From positions 1 through 47,971 of the IMG/VR virus record IMGVR_UViG_3300036787_000035: a DNA stretch of 47,971 nt, one strand, 5' to 3'. Below the pieces are notes generated by a model. It was not told where the DNA came from, did not search any database, and was given only the letters and a program-made list of their open reading frames with translations. The stretch comes from a virus. The translations under genes and the position numbers were made by a program. Positions 1-6,596 of the stretch are shown piece after piece; position 1 is the stretch's first letter; each line of letters starts with the position of its first letter.

Positions 1-136
1 GCCATCTGCCTATGTTCTACCCACGGCGACTTCGACCGTGCTCGGAGGCGTGAAGCCGGATGGGACAAGCATCCTCAACACGGCGGGGGCGATCTCTGCA
101 ACAGCAGCAAGTGTGGGAGCGGATGCTTCCGGTGCG
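1..136. repeat. Left copy of terminal overlap
   Basis: These 136 bases match 47836-47971 except for T/G at position 97 and A/G at 106, both third codon positions and both silent. The fibre reading frame is continuous across the join. The simplest reading is a circular or circularly permuted genome whose assembly ends overlap, with two strain variants in the sampled population. A true tandem repeat inside the fibre gene is the alternative. Confidence 0.85.
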
Positions 137-3100
137 GCGGCAACGGCTCAGAGCAATGCCGAGACTTACGCGCAGAATGCCAGCCACATCAACACTGGAA
201 CCATTGGAGTGAGTTATCTGCCGACTGGCATTCCCATCGGCTCGGTTGGTTCGGCTGGACTGAGCGGAACACTCCCAATTGTAGTCGCGGCAACGGGAGC
301 GATCTCTTGCCCAACGTGCGGAACATCTACGGGAAGCGTAAGCAGCGTGACCTTCACGGGCGATGGCACGGTGGACAGTTCGACTCCGAGTACAGCGGTA
401 ACAACCAGCGGAACGGTCACGGCAACACTCAAGAATCAGGCGGCGAACACCGTTTTTGGCAACTTCACCGGCAGCAGCGCGGCTCCGACTTTCACGGCGG
501 CACCGACCTTCAGTATGGCGAACCTAACCGGCATGACCTCTGGCCAGGTGACTACCGCGTTGACCTACACTCCGGTTGCGCCAACCGTAACGACGCTTTC
601 CTATCTGACGACTGCGGCTGGGGGCGTATTTGGTACTGCGGCGTTTACCGCATCAACGGCCTATGATGCTTCTGGCGCAGCTTCCACGGCTCAATCGAAT
701 GCTGAAACTTACGCCTCCAACGCCAGCAACATCTCGTCTGGGACTGTGGGCTATTCCTACCTCCCTATCGGCACATCGGCAAGCCACGTCCCCTCGGGTG
801 GGGTCATTACGGCGGCAGGGCCGACGGGAAGCGCGACAGCGATACCAGTTATCACCTACAACGCAGCGGGGCAGTTGACAGCAGTGACGACCGCAACTCC
901 CACGGTTGCAGTGGTGAATGGAGTTAGCTACGGTTCCAGCCCTTCAACCAACACCGTACCGGTAGTGACCGGTACGAACACGGTGACGTATGAGGCGGTA
1001 CCGAACGCAGCCTTAGCAAACTCGGTGACTACGGTCAACGGCCAGAACTGCGCCCTGGGTGGAACCTGTACCATATCCGCATCTGCTGGAACGATCACCG
1101 TAGGCACCACGACGATTGCGGGTGGCACGACTGGCCACATCGAGTACAACAACAGCGGCGTGCTGGGCGAGCTAAGTACCTATGGAAGTGGCTCGGTGCT
1201 GCTTGGCAGCGGTGCGGTTGGGTCGGCGGCTTACACCGCGTCCACGGCTTATGCCACGGCGGCACAAGGCACGAAGGCGGACAACGCGGGGGCCGTGACA
1301 GGCGCGGTCAAGTCGAACGGCAGCGCAACATTCAGTCAAGCAGCATGTGGCGATCTGAGCAACGGAGCGAGCGGCTGTTCTACAACGGTAGGGACGGCGG
1401 CGACTCATGCGGCTACGGACTTCCAACTCGCGCTTACCAACCCAGTCACCGGACCCGGCAGCGCAACCGCCAATGATGCCGTAACCTTTACCGGAACAGG
1501 GGACCAGGTTCAGGATAGTGGGGTCGCAATTTATACCATCCCATCTTCTAATCTGAATTTAGGGGGCGGTTTGCCCTTGACGTATGGAGGAGCTAGTTCG
1601 ATTGCCATCGGTAATAGTAGCACTTTAGCAAGTTCTACCGGCACAGTGAACATTGCCATAGGTACATCAAACCTACTTGGTGCCTCTGGATCATTCAATA
1701 TCGCGATAGGTGCTGAGGCAATAGGTTACGGTGGCATAGAGACAGGTAGTAACAATATAGGCTTAGGGGACTCTGCCCTCTACAATCTTACAAGTGGGGG
1801 CAATAACATAGGAATCGGAAATAATACCCTAGCTACAAACTCTTCTGGGAGTTACAGTACCGGAATTGGAAGTGGGGCGCTTCAGTTCACTACTACGGGC
1901 AATGGTAATACAGCAGCGGGCTATTTAGCAGGAACTTTACTTCCTACTGGGTATCATAATATAACGGGTAGCTACGGGACTTTCCTGGGGCAGAACACAC
2001 AGGCAAGTGCGAATGGTAACACAAACGAAATTGTAGTAGGATCGACGGCAGTTGGAGCAGGTTCCAACACAGCAGTAATTGGCAATGCTGCGGTAACTGA
2101 TGAATACTTCGGTAGTGCAGCCGGATTAGCGACACTTCATGGAGCCGCTTTTACTGGCAACTCATCCACAGCCACAAACCTCAGCACCAACGGCACGGCA
2201 AACCAAGTCTGGGGGATGAACTCTGGGGCAACAGCGCAGGGATGGCAGACTCCGGGCAGTACCATGACCTACCCCGGAGCAAACACGATTGGCGTGGCGA
2301 ATAGTGGGAACACGGCGTGGCGCACTCCGCTATACAGCGATATAACGGCGCTGTTTGGTTCCGGCTCTTGCTCTGGCGCATTGATGTCCAGCGGGGGATG
2401 CACGGCTCTGCCTTCCGTAGGCACATGGGGCGCGTTGAATTATCCGACATGGACTACGGGCACACCATTCGTAAAGATGACGGCAGCAGGGACGTTTGCG
2501 CTGGACACAAATACTTACGGGACATTCACTTTGCCTTCGCTAACCTCTGGCTCCGTGTTGTTCTCAAATGGCTCAACCATCGCACAAGACAATTCCAATT
2601 TCTTCTGGGATGCGACGAATCATAGACTCGGCATCGGGACGACGGGGCCGAGTGGGCAGTTGTCTTTGGGAAATCCGTCTACTGATACTAATTTAAGAAC
2701 ATATGGTATTAGTGACCAAGGTGTTTTCAATTTTTACCAAGCTCAAAATTTCCCAACGGCAGGCATCTATGCACGAATACTTGACATCGTATCTGGTTCG
2801 CAAAATACACTATCGCAGATTCGTTTTCTCACGCAAAATGATGGTCTTAGTGGACCAACGGAAAAGGTCAGGATAGATAATAACGGCAACGTCGGTATCG
2901 GGACGACGAGCCCTGTACAGGCTCTTGATCTTGGCACTGGCGCATTGCGCACGGGCGGCCTGACTATCGCCGGAAATCCTACAGTCTTTGCCAACCCAAT
3001 CGTAATAAATGGGCAGACGCCGCCAGCCTTTATATATTTGGACAGCACCTATAATGTTTTAAGGATTGGTGCGCAGAGCACGTATACCACGCTCGCTTTT

Positions 3101-3700
3101 GAGCTGCCGGGTTCCCCAGCTTATGAGGATGTAATGCAATTAACCGCAACTGGTCTTAATCCGGCCCCCGCCTTCGATAATACGATTAACCTTGGGGTTA
3201 CGGGCCAACGTTGGAAGAGTCTGTGGGTTGGAACAGGTGGAGGTATTTTCCAAGGCAACGTCGGCATCGGGACGACTTCGCCAGCGGCGTTGCTATCCGT
3301 TGGTTCAAGTAGCCAGTTTCAAGTAAGTAGCACAGGTGTATCTTCAGCAGGAGCGGGCAGCACAGACTTGAATGGTAGCGGAGTACCAGAAGCCCACTGC
3401 CTTGCGGATGGGACGGGGTGCCCTGGTGGAACGCTCTACAACGCCGCCGGGACGCAACTGACATCTGCGCACACAGTGATGGGCTTGACGACGCTTTCTG
3501 GTGGTGCTGCAACGGTGACATTTAGCGGGTCAGCCATATTTACCAGTTCATCCTCTTATGCCTGTATGACGAGCGCAACAGTCAGCACCATCAATCTTAA
3601 CGCACTGGGAGTTACTTACACAAGTGGATCGTCGGTGACATTTTCAGATGATGGCGGTTTAGGTAGTGACGCAATTCGCTATATTTGCATTGGTAACTAG
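2..3700 (+). CDS. Giant tail fibre/adhesin, 3' part (gene starts at 47024)
   Basis: This is the continuation of the gene beginning at 47024; joined across the overlap the product is about 1503 residues. It is low in charge and rich in Gly, Ser, Thr and Ala. Repeats of the type AxxxxGAAxTAQSNAETYAxNAS occur near 110-240 and 661-775. A run of N-x-A-I-G units (about 1640-1940) resembles the head repeats of trimeric adhesins. Three VGIGTTSP-type repeats lie near 2630, 2890 and 3262, and the C-terminus ends in a small beta-rich tip (RYICIGN). No S74 chaperone motif was seen. The parts near 1530-2140 and 2680-3190 are visibly more AT-rich than the rest, which suggests module exchange. The family is clear as fibre/adhesin; the receptor is unknown. 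Confidence 0.85.
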   Translation, partial: PSAYVLPTATSTVLGGVKPDGTSILNTAGAISATAASVGADASGAAATAQSNAETYAQNASHINTGTIGVSYLPTGIPIGSVGSAGLSGTLPIVVAATGAISCPTCGTSTGSVSSVTFTGDGTVDSSTPSTAVTTSGTVTATLKNQAANTVFGNFTGSSAAPTFTAAPTFSMANLTGMTSGQVTTALTYTPVAPTVTTLSYLTTAAGGVFGTAAFTASTAYDASGAASTAQSNAETYASNASNISSGTVGYSYLPIGTSASHVPSGGVITAAGPTGSATAIPVITYNAAGQLTAVTTATPTVAVVNGVSYGSSPSTNTVPVVTGTNTVTYEAVPNAALANSVTTVNGQNCALGGTCTISASAGTITVGTTTIAGGTTGHIEYNNSGVLGELSTYGSGSVLLGSGAVGSAAYTASTAYATAAQGTKADNAGAVTGAVKSNGSATFSQAACGDLSNGASGCSTTVGTAATHAATDFQLALTNPVTGPGSATANDAVTFTGTGDQVQDSGVAIYTIPSSNLNLGGGLPLTYGGASSIAIGNSSTLASSTGTVNIAIGTSNLLGASGSFNIAIGAEAIGYGGIETGSNNIGLGDSALYNLTSGGNNIGIGNNTLATNSSGSYSTGIGSGALQFTTTGNGNTAAGYLAGTLLPTGYHNITGSYGTFLGQNTQASANGNTNEIVVGSTAVGAGSNTAVIGNAAVTDEYFGSAAGLATLHGAAFTGNSSTATNLSTNGTANQVWGMNSGATAQGWQTPGSTMTYPGANTIGVANSGNTAWRTPLYSDITALFGSGSCSGALMSSGGCTALPSVGTWGALNYPTWTTGTPFVKMTAAGTFALDTNTYGTFTLPSLTSGSVLFSNGSTIAQDNSNFFWDATNHRLGIGTTGPSGQLSLGNPSTDTNLRTYGISDQGVFNFYQAQNFPTAGIYARILDIVSGSQNTLSQIRFLTQNDGLSGPTEKVRIDNNGNVGIGTTSPVQALDLGTGALRTGGLTIAGNPTVFANPIVINGQTPPAFIYLDSTYNVLRIGAQSTYTTLAFELPGSPAYEDVMQLTATGLNPAPAFDNTINLGVTGQRWKSLWVGTGGGIFQGNVGIGTTSPAALLSVGSSSQFQVSSTGVSSAGAGSTDLNGSGVPEAHCLADGTGCPGGTLYNAAGTQLTSAHTVMGLTTLSGGAATVTFSGSAIFTSSSSYACMTSATVSTINLNALGVTYTSGSSVTFSDDGGLGSDAIRYICIGN

Positions 3701-3715
3701 GAGTAACTAGCACCA

Positions 3716-3756
3716 CCCTCTGGGCGGGTAAAGCGCAAGCCGAGAGGGGTATTTTT
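3716..3756 (+). terminator. Rho-independent terminator 1 after the fibre gene
   Basis: CCCTCT (3716-3721) pairs with AGAGGG (3743-3748), with additional GGC/GCC pairing inside, followed by GTATTTTT. It lies 15 bases after the fibre stop codon. Confidence 0.7.
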
Positions 3757-3757
3757 G

Positions 3758-3795
3758 GGGATACGGGCGCGATCAATTGCCCGTATCCCTTCTAG
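3758..3795 (+). terminator. Terminator 2 (11-bp stem) after the fibre gene
   Basis: GGGATACGGGC (3758-3768) and GCCCGTATCCC (3779-3789) form a perfect 11-bp stem with a 10-base loop, followed by TTCTAGTTT. It lies directly behind terminator 1. The convergent gene ending at 3818 may also use the stem, although no T-run follows on that strand. Confidence 0.75.
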
Positions 3796-3817
3796 TTTGT
3801 GAAGGTTACAAACTCGC

Positions 3818-3982
3818 TTAGTGTCCCTGTCTCTCCGTCAAATACCCCCATCTAAGCGTCACCCGCTCCCGCGGCAGGTCCAACCAGCACGGAGCATCTA
3901 CGCGATCAACCGGCAACTGCGAGCCCATCGTCCGCTCGCGCAGTTTCTTTTGGATCTGGTTGACTTGCTCTGCGACGGTCAC
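3818..3982 (-). CDS. Small hypothetical protein (54 aa)
   Basis: The start is a GTG at 3980-3982, preceded at normal spacing by AGGAG, which is why the longer in-frame extension up to 4102 is not used. The product begins VTVAEQVNQIQKKL, a short predicted helix, and has a tryptophan- and arginine-rich second half (WLDLPRERVTLRWGYLTER). I recognise no family. It converges on the fibre gene and is separated from it by two terminators. It is probably a small phage accessory protein read from the promoter at 4497-4526 or an unseen one nearer by. Confidence 0.5.
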   Translation of the reverse strand: MTVAEQVNQIQKKLRERTMGSQLPVDRVDAPCWLDLPRERVTLRWGYLTERQGH

Positions 3983-4149
3983 TGATTGTCTCCTAAAATA
4001 GTGCCGGCCTTTTCTGTTGCCAGGTAGAGCATCCGGCGTACCCCGACAGTTTTTAGGCTGCCATTTGCATCGGAGCAGTGCGGGGGCGGAAAGCCAACAC
4101 ATTGCTCTTTTGCTCGCTGTGACGTTTGGTCGCAGTTAGTTGCCGGGGA

Positions 4150-4189
4150 AGCGGCGAGAGATGGCCCCTACGAGTTGAGTCTCGCCGCT
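4150..4189. other. Perfect 10-bp inverted repeat (stem-loop)
   Basis: AGCGGCGAGA (4150-4159) and TCTCGCCGCT (4180-4189) are exact reverse complements around a 20-base loop. It sits in the 246-base gap 3983-4228 between two minus-strand genes, the rest of which shows nothing coding that I can support. No T-run follows on either strand, so a classical terminator is unlikely. An RNA structure in the leader of the 3818-3982 gene or a protein-binding site is possible. Confidence 0.5.
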
Positions 4190-4228
4190 CTCCGTAAGCC
4201 AACACAGTACCCGCAGTAATTGCCGCTG

Positions 4229-4489
4229 TCAAATTACTTTCCGCAACTGTTGAATGCGCTTCGCGATGTTCCGATAACTCACACCTTCTTTGCGTAGCTG
4301 TCTGATCTGATGGCGCTCGCGTAGCTTTTGAACCTGATCGCCGTTGTGCAAAATCACAATCTCAGGGCGTTGCTCTTTGAGTAGTGCGAGCGCATCTTCG
4401 AGCCTGTTCTCAAGCACTAGCACGCTGCGGAACGCATACATAAAGCGATCTTCCCAATTCATCTCGTCTAGCGGGTTGGGGGTTGCCAT
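4229..4489 (-). CDS. Small HTH-like protein (86 aa)
   Basis: The product is 86 residues. The first half is acidic (EMNWEDRFMYAFRSVLVLEN). The C-terminal third is basic and reads like a recombinase-type helix-turn-helix (QIRQLRKEGVSYRNIAKRIQ). The ATG at 4489 has no Shine-Dalgarno sequence but lies exactly where transcription from the promoter at 4497-4526 should begin, so the mRNA is probably leaderless. It is divergent from the AlpA-like and Fis-like regulator genes, a usual place for a regulator. A role as DNA-binding regulator is inference. A short orphan protein with no DNA role cannot be excluded. Confidence 0.6.
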   Translation of the reverse strand: MATPNPLDEMNWEDRFMYAFRSVLVLENRLEDALALLKEQRPEIVILHNGDQVQKLRERHQIRQLRKEGVSYRNIAKRIQQLRKVI

Positions 4490-4496
4490 ATCGCCA

Positions 4497-4526
4497 ACAG
4501 TACCCCGGTAACCAAAGTCACGTCAA
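4497..4526 (-). promoter_or_regulatory. Leaderless promoter for the 4229-4489 gene
   Basis: On the minus strand TTGACG (4526-4521), an 18-base spacer and TACTGT (4502-4497) are followed by 7 bases and the ATG at 4489. Two direct repeats GGTAAC start at 4507 and 4527, 20 bases apart, flanking the spacer and possibly marking a regulator site. Confidence 0.6.
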
Positions 4527-4573
4527 GGTAACTGGCGCTTGCGTGTTATGCCCAACGATAGAGGGTAATGGAC

Positions 4574-4579
4574 TACAAT
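4574..4579 (+). promoter_or_regulatory. Possible -10 box for the AlpA-like gene
   Basis: TACAAT is followed by 7 bases and then the ATG at 4587, the same -10 to start distance as at the other leaderless genes here. No good -35 box is visible upstream, so this is tentative and would need an activator. Confidence 0.35.
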
Positions 4580-4586
4580 GGAGTGT

Positions 4587-4778
4587 ATGAACCTTCCTGA
4601 AGTTGGTTTTGTGAGATTGCCCCAAATACTCGCCGTCATCCCCGTCTGCCGTGCAACCTGGTGGGCGGGCGTCAAAAGTGGCCGCTTCCCGGCCGGCCGG
4701 CTGCTCAGCCCGCGTATTCGGGTTTGGAGCGTTGAGAGCATACGGGCGCTGATCGCTGAGATCGGGGGCGCGGAGTGA
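4587..4778 (+). CDS. AlpA-like DNA-binding protein (63 aa)
   Basis: The protein has the AlpA/excisionase winged-helix pattern: VGFVRLPQILAVIPVCRATW, then WAGVKSGRFP, then a basic segment and VESIRALIAEI. In canonical members the helix-turn-helix reads S-x-S-T-x-Y/W and is followed by x-G-x-F-P, which is matched here. The ATG at 4587 gives the usual AlpA N-terminus; an ATG at 4578 adds three residues. The stop overlaps the start of the Fis-like gene (GTGA), so the two are coupled. AlpA proteins regulate phage genes or excision, and with no integrase in sight a transcriptional role is more likely. It is a candidate ligand of the TTACTAGTAA operators. Confidence 0.75.
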   Translation: MNLPEVGFVRLPQILAVIPVCRATWWAGVKSGRFPAGRLLSPRIRVWSVESIRALIAEIGGAE

Positions 4779-5062
4779 CGTGCGATGTGCGGCCATCAGT
4801 GCGCTGCTCATGCGGTCTAAATCAGTTTGTTCGAGCCTTCTGTGTACGATGCCGGCGGCCACTCCCGAAGCCGATCCTTGAACTTGGCGACACACTGCCA
4901 ACGATGGCAGAGCTTGAGATGCGACTGATCCATGAGGCCGTACGTCGATGCGACGGCGATAAGCGCCAAGCAGCCAAGCTGATCCAGATTGGAAGGGGAA
5001 CCCTCTATCGCAAGCTCAGGATACCGCGAAGCAAGGGAACGATTGCTTCTAAAAGAATTTGA
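4775..5062 (+). CDS. Fis-type HTH regulator with N-terminal zinc ribbon (95 aa)
   Basis: It starts at a GTG that overlaps the AlpA-like stop codon. Residues 10-30 contain paired cysteines (CSCG and CVRC) that probably bind zinc. The C-terminal half is a Fis-type helix-turn-helix: MAELEMRLIHEAVRRCDGDK then RQAAKLIQIGRGTLYRKLR, the DNA-binding module found at the end of NtrC-type activators. No AAA+ or receiver domain is present, so it acts alone. Its stop lies 9 bases before the first operator-bearing promoter, so it could control the early cassettes either way. The fusion of a zinc ribbon to a Fis domain is seen in other phage small regulators. Confidence 0.75.
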   Translation: MTCDVRPSVRCSCGLNQFVRAFCVRCRRPLPKPILELGDTLPTMAELEMRLIHEAVRRCDGDKRQAAKLIQIGRGTLYRKLRIPRSKGTIASKRI

Positions 5063-5071
5063 AAATAACTC

Positions 5072-5100
5072 TTGACATCTTACTAGTAACTTGGTAATAT
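5072..5100 (+). promoter_or_regulatory. Promoter P1 with TTACTAGTAA operator
   Basis: TTGACA (5072-5077), a 17-base spacer and TAATAT (5095-5100). The spacer holds the perfect palindrome TTACTAGTAA (5080-5089). An A-rich stretch (GAAAATAA) precedes the -35 box. The next ATG (5107) is 7 bases past the -10 box, giving a leaderless mRNA. Confidence 0.85.
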
Positions 5101-5106
5101 CTCTTT

Positions 5107-5502
5107 ATGGAAAACAAATTCAAGATCTTCGGCTTCACTGATGAGGTTACAAACTGCGATTGTTGCGGTAAGACTGGGCTCAAGGGAACCTTCGCCGTTG
5201 AGCTTCTCTCATCTGGTGAGATCCTTCATTACGGCTCGGTATGCGTTACCCGCAACACTGGCATCGCTCACCCGAAGACGGCGGCTGATGAGTACCGCGC
5301 CGAACGCACCAGGGCGGCTCAAGCAATCCTTCGCCAGTCCCCAGAGTACCGCGCCCAGGAAGCGAAGTTTGCTCAGCGCAACGCACTGCCGGCGATGGGC
5401 TTCCCGAAGGCTTACGAATTCGTAAAGGCCGAATGTCTGGCGCTTGACGCCGTTCGCGTTCGCCTGCAGGCCGAATATAAATTAGATTCATTATTATGTT
5501 GA
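5107..5502 (+). CDS. Hypothetical zinc-finger-like phage protein (131 aa)
   Basis: The N-terminus holds a CDCCGK motif (about residues 17-22), followed by a short beta region ending in YGSVCVTR. This pattern recurs in many phage proteins of unknown function that probably bind one zinc. The middle is an arginine- and glutamate-rich helix (about residues 60-95). There is no Shine-Dalgarno sequence; the ATG coincides with the predicted transcription start of P1. The stop codon TGA (5500-5502) lies inside the -35 box of the next promoter, so the gene forms a self-contained cassette. It is likely made early in infection, repressible through the operator. Confidence 0.8.
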   Translation: MENKFKIFGFTDEVTNCDCCGKTGLKGTFAVELLSSGEILHYGSVCVTRNTGIAHPKTAADEYRAERTRAAQAILRQSPEYRAQEAKFAQRNALPAMGFPKAYEFVKAECLALDAVRVRLQAEYKLDSLLC

Positions 5503-5527
5503 CAGCTTACTAGTAACTTGCTAATCT
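5499..5527 (+). promoter_or_regulatory. Promoter P2 with TTACTAGTAA operator
   Basis: TTGACA (5499-5504), 17-base spacer with the exact palindrome TTACTAGTAA (5507-5516), and TAATCT (5522-5527). Transcription should start near 5534, 23 bases before the ATG at 5557. The -35 box contains the stop codon of the upstream gene. Confidence 0.85.
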
Positions 5528-5664
5528 GTATCTGCAGTCGAGAAGATACCCCAAAAATGACAGTTACGAACTTCAACCCGAACGCTCAGCCTACCAAGCT
5601 CGCGAACGCCACGAAAGCATTTTGCTGTATCCTCTCGACTGCATATATAGATTACCAAGTTACT
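5511..5664. repeat. Inverted copy of promoter P2 region (arms 5511-5549 and 5627-5664)
   Basis: The right arm is the reverse complement of the left arm over about 39 bases with four or five mismatches. It carries the operator half-site, spacer end and -10 box TAATCT facing the opposite way, plus the leader up to GATAC. The arms are separated by about 77 bases. The right arm lacks a clean -35 box, so it is more likely a rearrangement scar than a working promoter. Confidence 0.75.
5528..5597 (+). repeat. 70-bp direct repeat, copy 1 (copy 2 at 5800-5869)
   Basis: The two copies differ at one base. Copy 1 covers the leader and first codons of the gene at 5557; copy 2 covers the last codons of that same gene and the first codons of the next. 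The same DNA is thus untranslated leader in one place and coding sequence in the other. Confidence 0.85.
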
Positions 5665-5832
5665 GGGGATCTCTTTCAAGAGATCACTCGTTACCTCAAC
5701 ACGCCGGAACTCACCTGCGAAGAGATGGCCGCCAGGATCAACGCCGCGAATAACTACGCCTTCGATGCTGCAACGTTGCGGCGGATCGCTGAGGCTCTTG
5801 TATCTGCAGTCGAGAGGATACCCCAAAAATGA
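5557..5832 (+). CDS. Chimeric small hypothetical protein (91 aa)
   Basis: The product begins MTVTNFNPNAQPT, identical to the next gene, and then KLANATKA, also shared but after a deletion. From about residue 22 it diverges: the segment across 5627-5664 is the inverted promoter copy read as protein, followed by an acidic helical body (LTCEEMAARINAANNYAFDA) and the end VSAVERIPQK. It appears to be a fusion of the start of the downstream gene with the body of another gene. GAGAAGATACC upstream gives only a weak ribosome site. The stop overlaps the next start (ATGA). Function unknown. Confidence 0.6.
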   Translation: MTVTNFNPNAQPTKLANATKAFCCILSTAYIDYQVTGDLFQEITRYLNTPELTCEEMAARINAANNYAFDAATLRRIAEALVSAVERIPQK

Positions 5833-6077
5833 CAGTTACGAACTTCAACCCGAACGCTCAGCCTACCAACCTTCTCACCGTTGCCGAATGGCGCAATCTC
5901 GCGAACGCCACGAAAGCGGCATCATGGAAGGCGGCCGTCAACGCCTGGGCTCGCCGGCGCGGGGGCGCTCTGGTGTTGCGGGCAGACGGTAGCCTTCGCG
6001 TGATCACTCTCCGCGGCTCGAAGCTCTCGCAGAGCACTTACAAGCCTGGCGCGTGGGCGTGGGAGGTAGCAGCATGA
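5829..6077 (+). CDS. Small hypothetical protein, paralogous N-terminus (82 aa)
   Basis: It starts MTVTNFNPNAQPT like its upstream neighbour and continues with LTVAEWRNLANATKA, then a basic W- and R-containing segment (NAWARRRGGALVLRADG) ending in AWAWEVAA. GAGAGG lies about 11 bases upstream of the ATG, and the start overlaps the previous stop by four bases. The stop overlaps the next start (ATGA at 6074), so the three genes 5557-6247 form one unit under P2. I recognise no family. Confidence 0.7.
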   Translation: MTVTNFNPNAQPTNLLTVAEWRNLANATKAASWKAAVNAWARRRGGALVLRADGSLRVITLRGSKLSQSTYKPGAWAWEVAA

Positions 6078-6247
6078 CCGCGAAGATCCTCTCTGATAGC
6101 TTGGCGATCCTGCTCGCGTCCCCCAGTAGCAAAGCCCGCCGCGCCGCGATGCACCTGGTATGCGCCCAGGTTGTAAAGGCCGCCCCAATCCCTTCGCCGG
6201 AAGAATGCGACGCGGAAACGCTCGAAATAAATGAAAATAACTCTTGA
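6074..6247 (+). CDS. Small hypothetical protein (57 aa)
   Basis: The ATG at 6074 is chosen because GGAGG stands seven bases upstream and the start overlaps the previous stop. The sequence is a short helix (ILSDSLAILLASPSSKARRA) followed by a possible second helix and an acidic tail (IPSPEECDAETLEINENNS). The DNA coding the tail (6188-6222) recurs at 6436-6470 in another frame. The stop TGA (6245-6247) lies inside the -35 box of P3. Function unknown. Confidence 0.65.
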   Translation: MTAKILSDSLAILLASPSSKARRAAMHLVCAQVVKAAPIPSPEECDAETLEINENNS

Positions 6248-6272
6248 CAGCTTACTAGTAACTTGGTAATAT
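6244..6272 (+). promoter_or_regulatory. Promoter P3 with TTACTAGTAA operator
   Basis: TTGACA (6244-6249), 17-base spacer with the palindrome at 6252-6261, and TAATAT (6267-6272). The 44 bases 6232-6275 equal 5060-5103 (P1 and its upstream A-rich element) except for one base, so P1 and P3 are recent duplicates. Confidence 0.85.
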
Positions 6273-6290
6273 CTCAACTTGGAGGATTCC

Positions 6291-6464
6291 ATGTACATTT
6301 TGTTTATCCCTGCCGCACTCAGCTTGCTCACCATCTTAGCCCTGACGATCAAAGATCAGATCGGCTCCAAACCCGATCTGCCGATGCTTGATCAGATCGA
6401 GCTGGCGCGCGTCACAGCAGCCCTGGGCCGCCCTGATCCCTTCGCCGGAAGAATGCGACGCTGA
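6291..6464 (+). CDS. Small membrane protein (57 aa)
   Basis: The ATG at 6291 follows GGAGG (6281-6285). Residues 2-20 form one hydrophobic membrane helix (YILFIPAALSLLTILALTI), followed by a short cytoplasmic or periplasmic tail (KDQIGSKPDLPMLDQIELAR). The last residues PDPFAGRMRR come from a DNA segment (6436-6470) that is 33/35 identical to 6188-6222, where it is read in another frame. This points to a frameshift or overprinting at this gene's 3' end. Expressed from P3 and closed by the terminator at 6535. Function unknown. Confidence 0.65.
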   Translation: MYILFIPAALSLLTILALTIKDQIGSKPDLPMLDQIELARVTAALGRPDPFAGRMRR

Positions 6465-6534
6465 GACGCTTCCCCCGTTCGCTCGCATCCAATCGCGCTC
6501 TTATGCACATCTAACCGGCTCCCCGAGTGCCGCC

Positions 6535-6560
6535 AGCCCCCTCAACTGAGGGGGCTTTTT
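6535..6560 (+). terminator. Strong rho-independent terminator
   Basis: GCCCCCTC (6536-6543), tetraloop AACT and GAGGGGGC (6548-6555) followed by TTTTT. It ends the plus-strand cassette cluster and separates it from the convergent terminase small subunit gene. The stretch 6465-6534 before it holds no gene I can support. Confidence 0.9.
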
Positions 6561-6596
6561 AGTGCATCGCTCCTACTTAGGGACTCGAAGCCGGCA

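Noticed and set aside
1-136. Direct terminal repeats of a linear genome
   Set aside because: The repeat lies in the middle of one gene, is cut at arbitrary places and carries two variants, which fits assembly overlap of a circular map better than packaged terminal repeats.
3691-3711. Further operator copy (two TAACTAG repeats at the fibre stop)
   Set aside because: It shares only CTAG with part of the palindrome, lacks promoter boxes and lies just before terminators.
4141-4200. tRNA-like fold
   Set aside because: No T-loop GTTCGA sequence, acceptor stem or CCA context; only the stem-loop is supported.
4587-4778. Excisionase implying a lysogenic phage
   Set aside because: AlpA-like proteins can be excision factors, but no integrase or attachment site was found, so lysogeny by integration is not supported.
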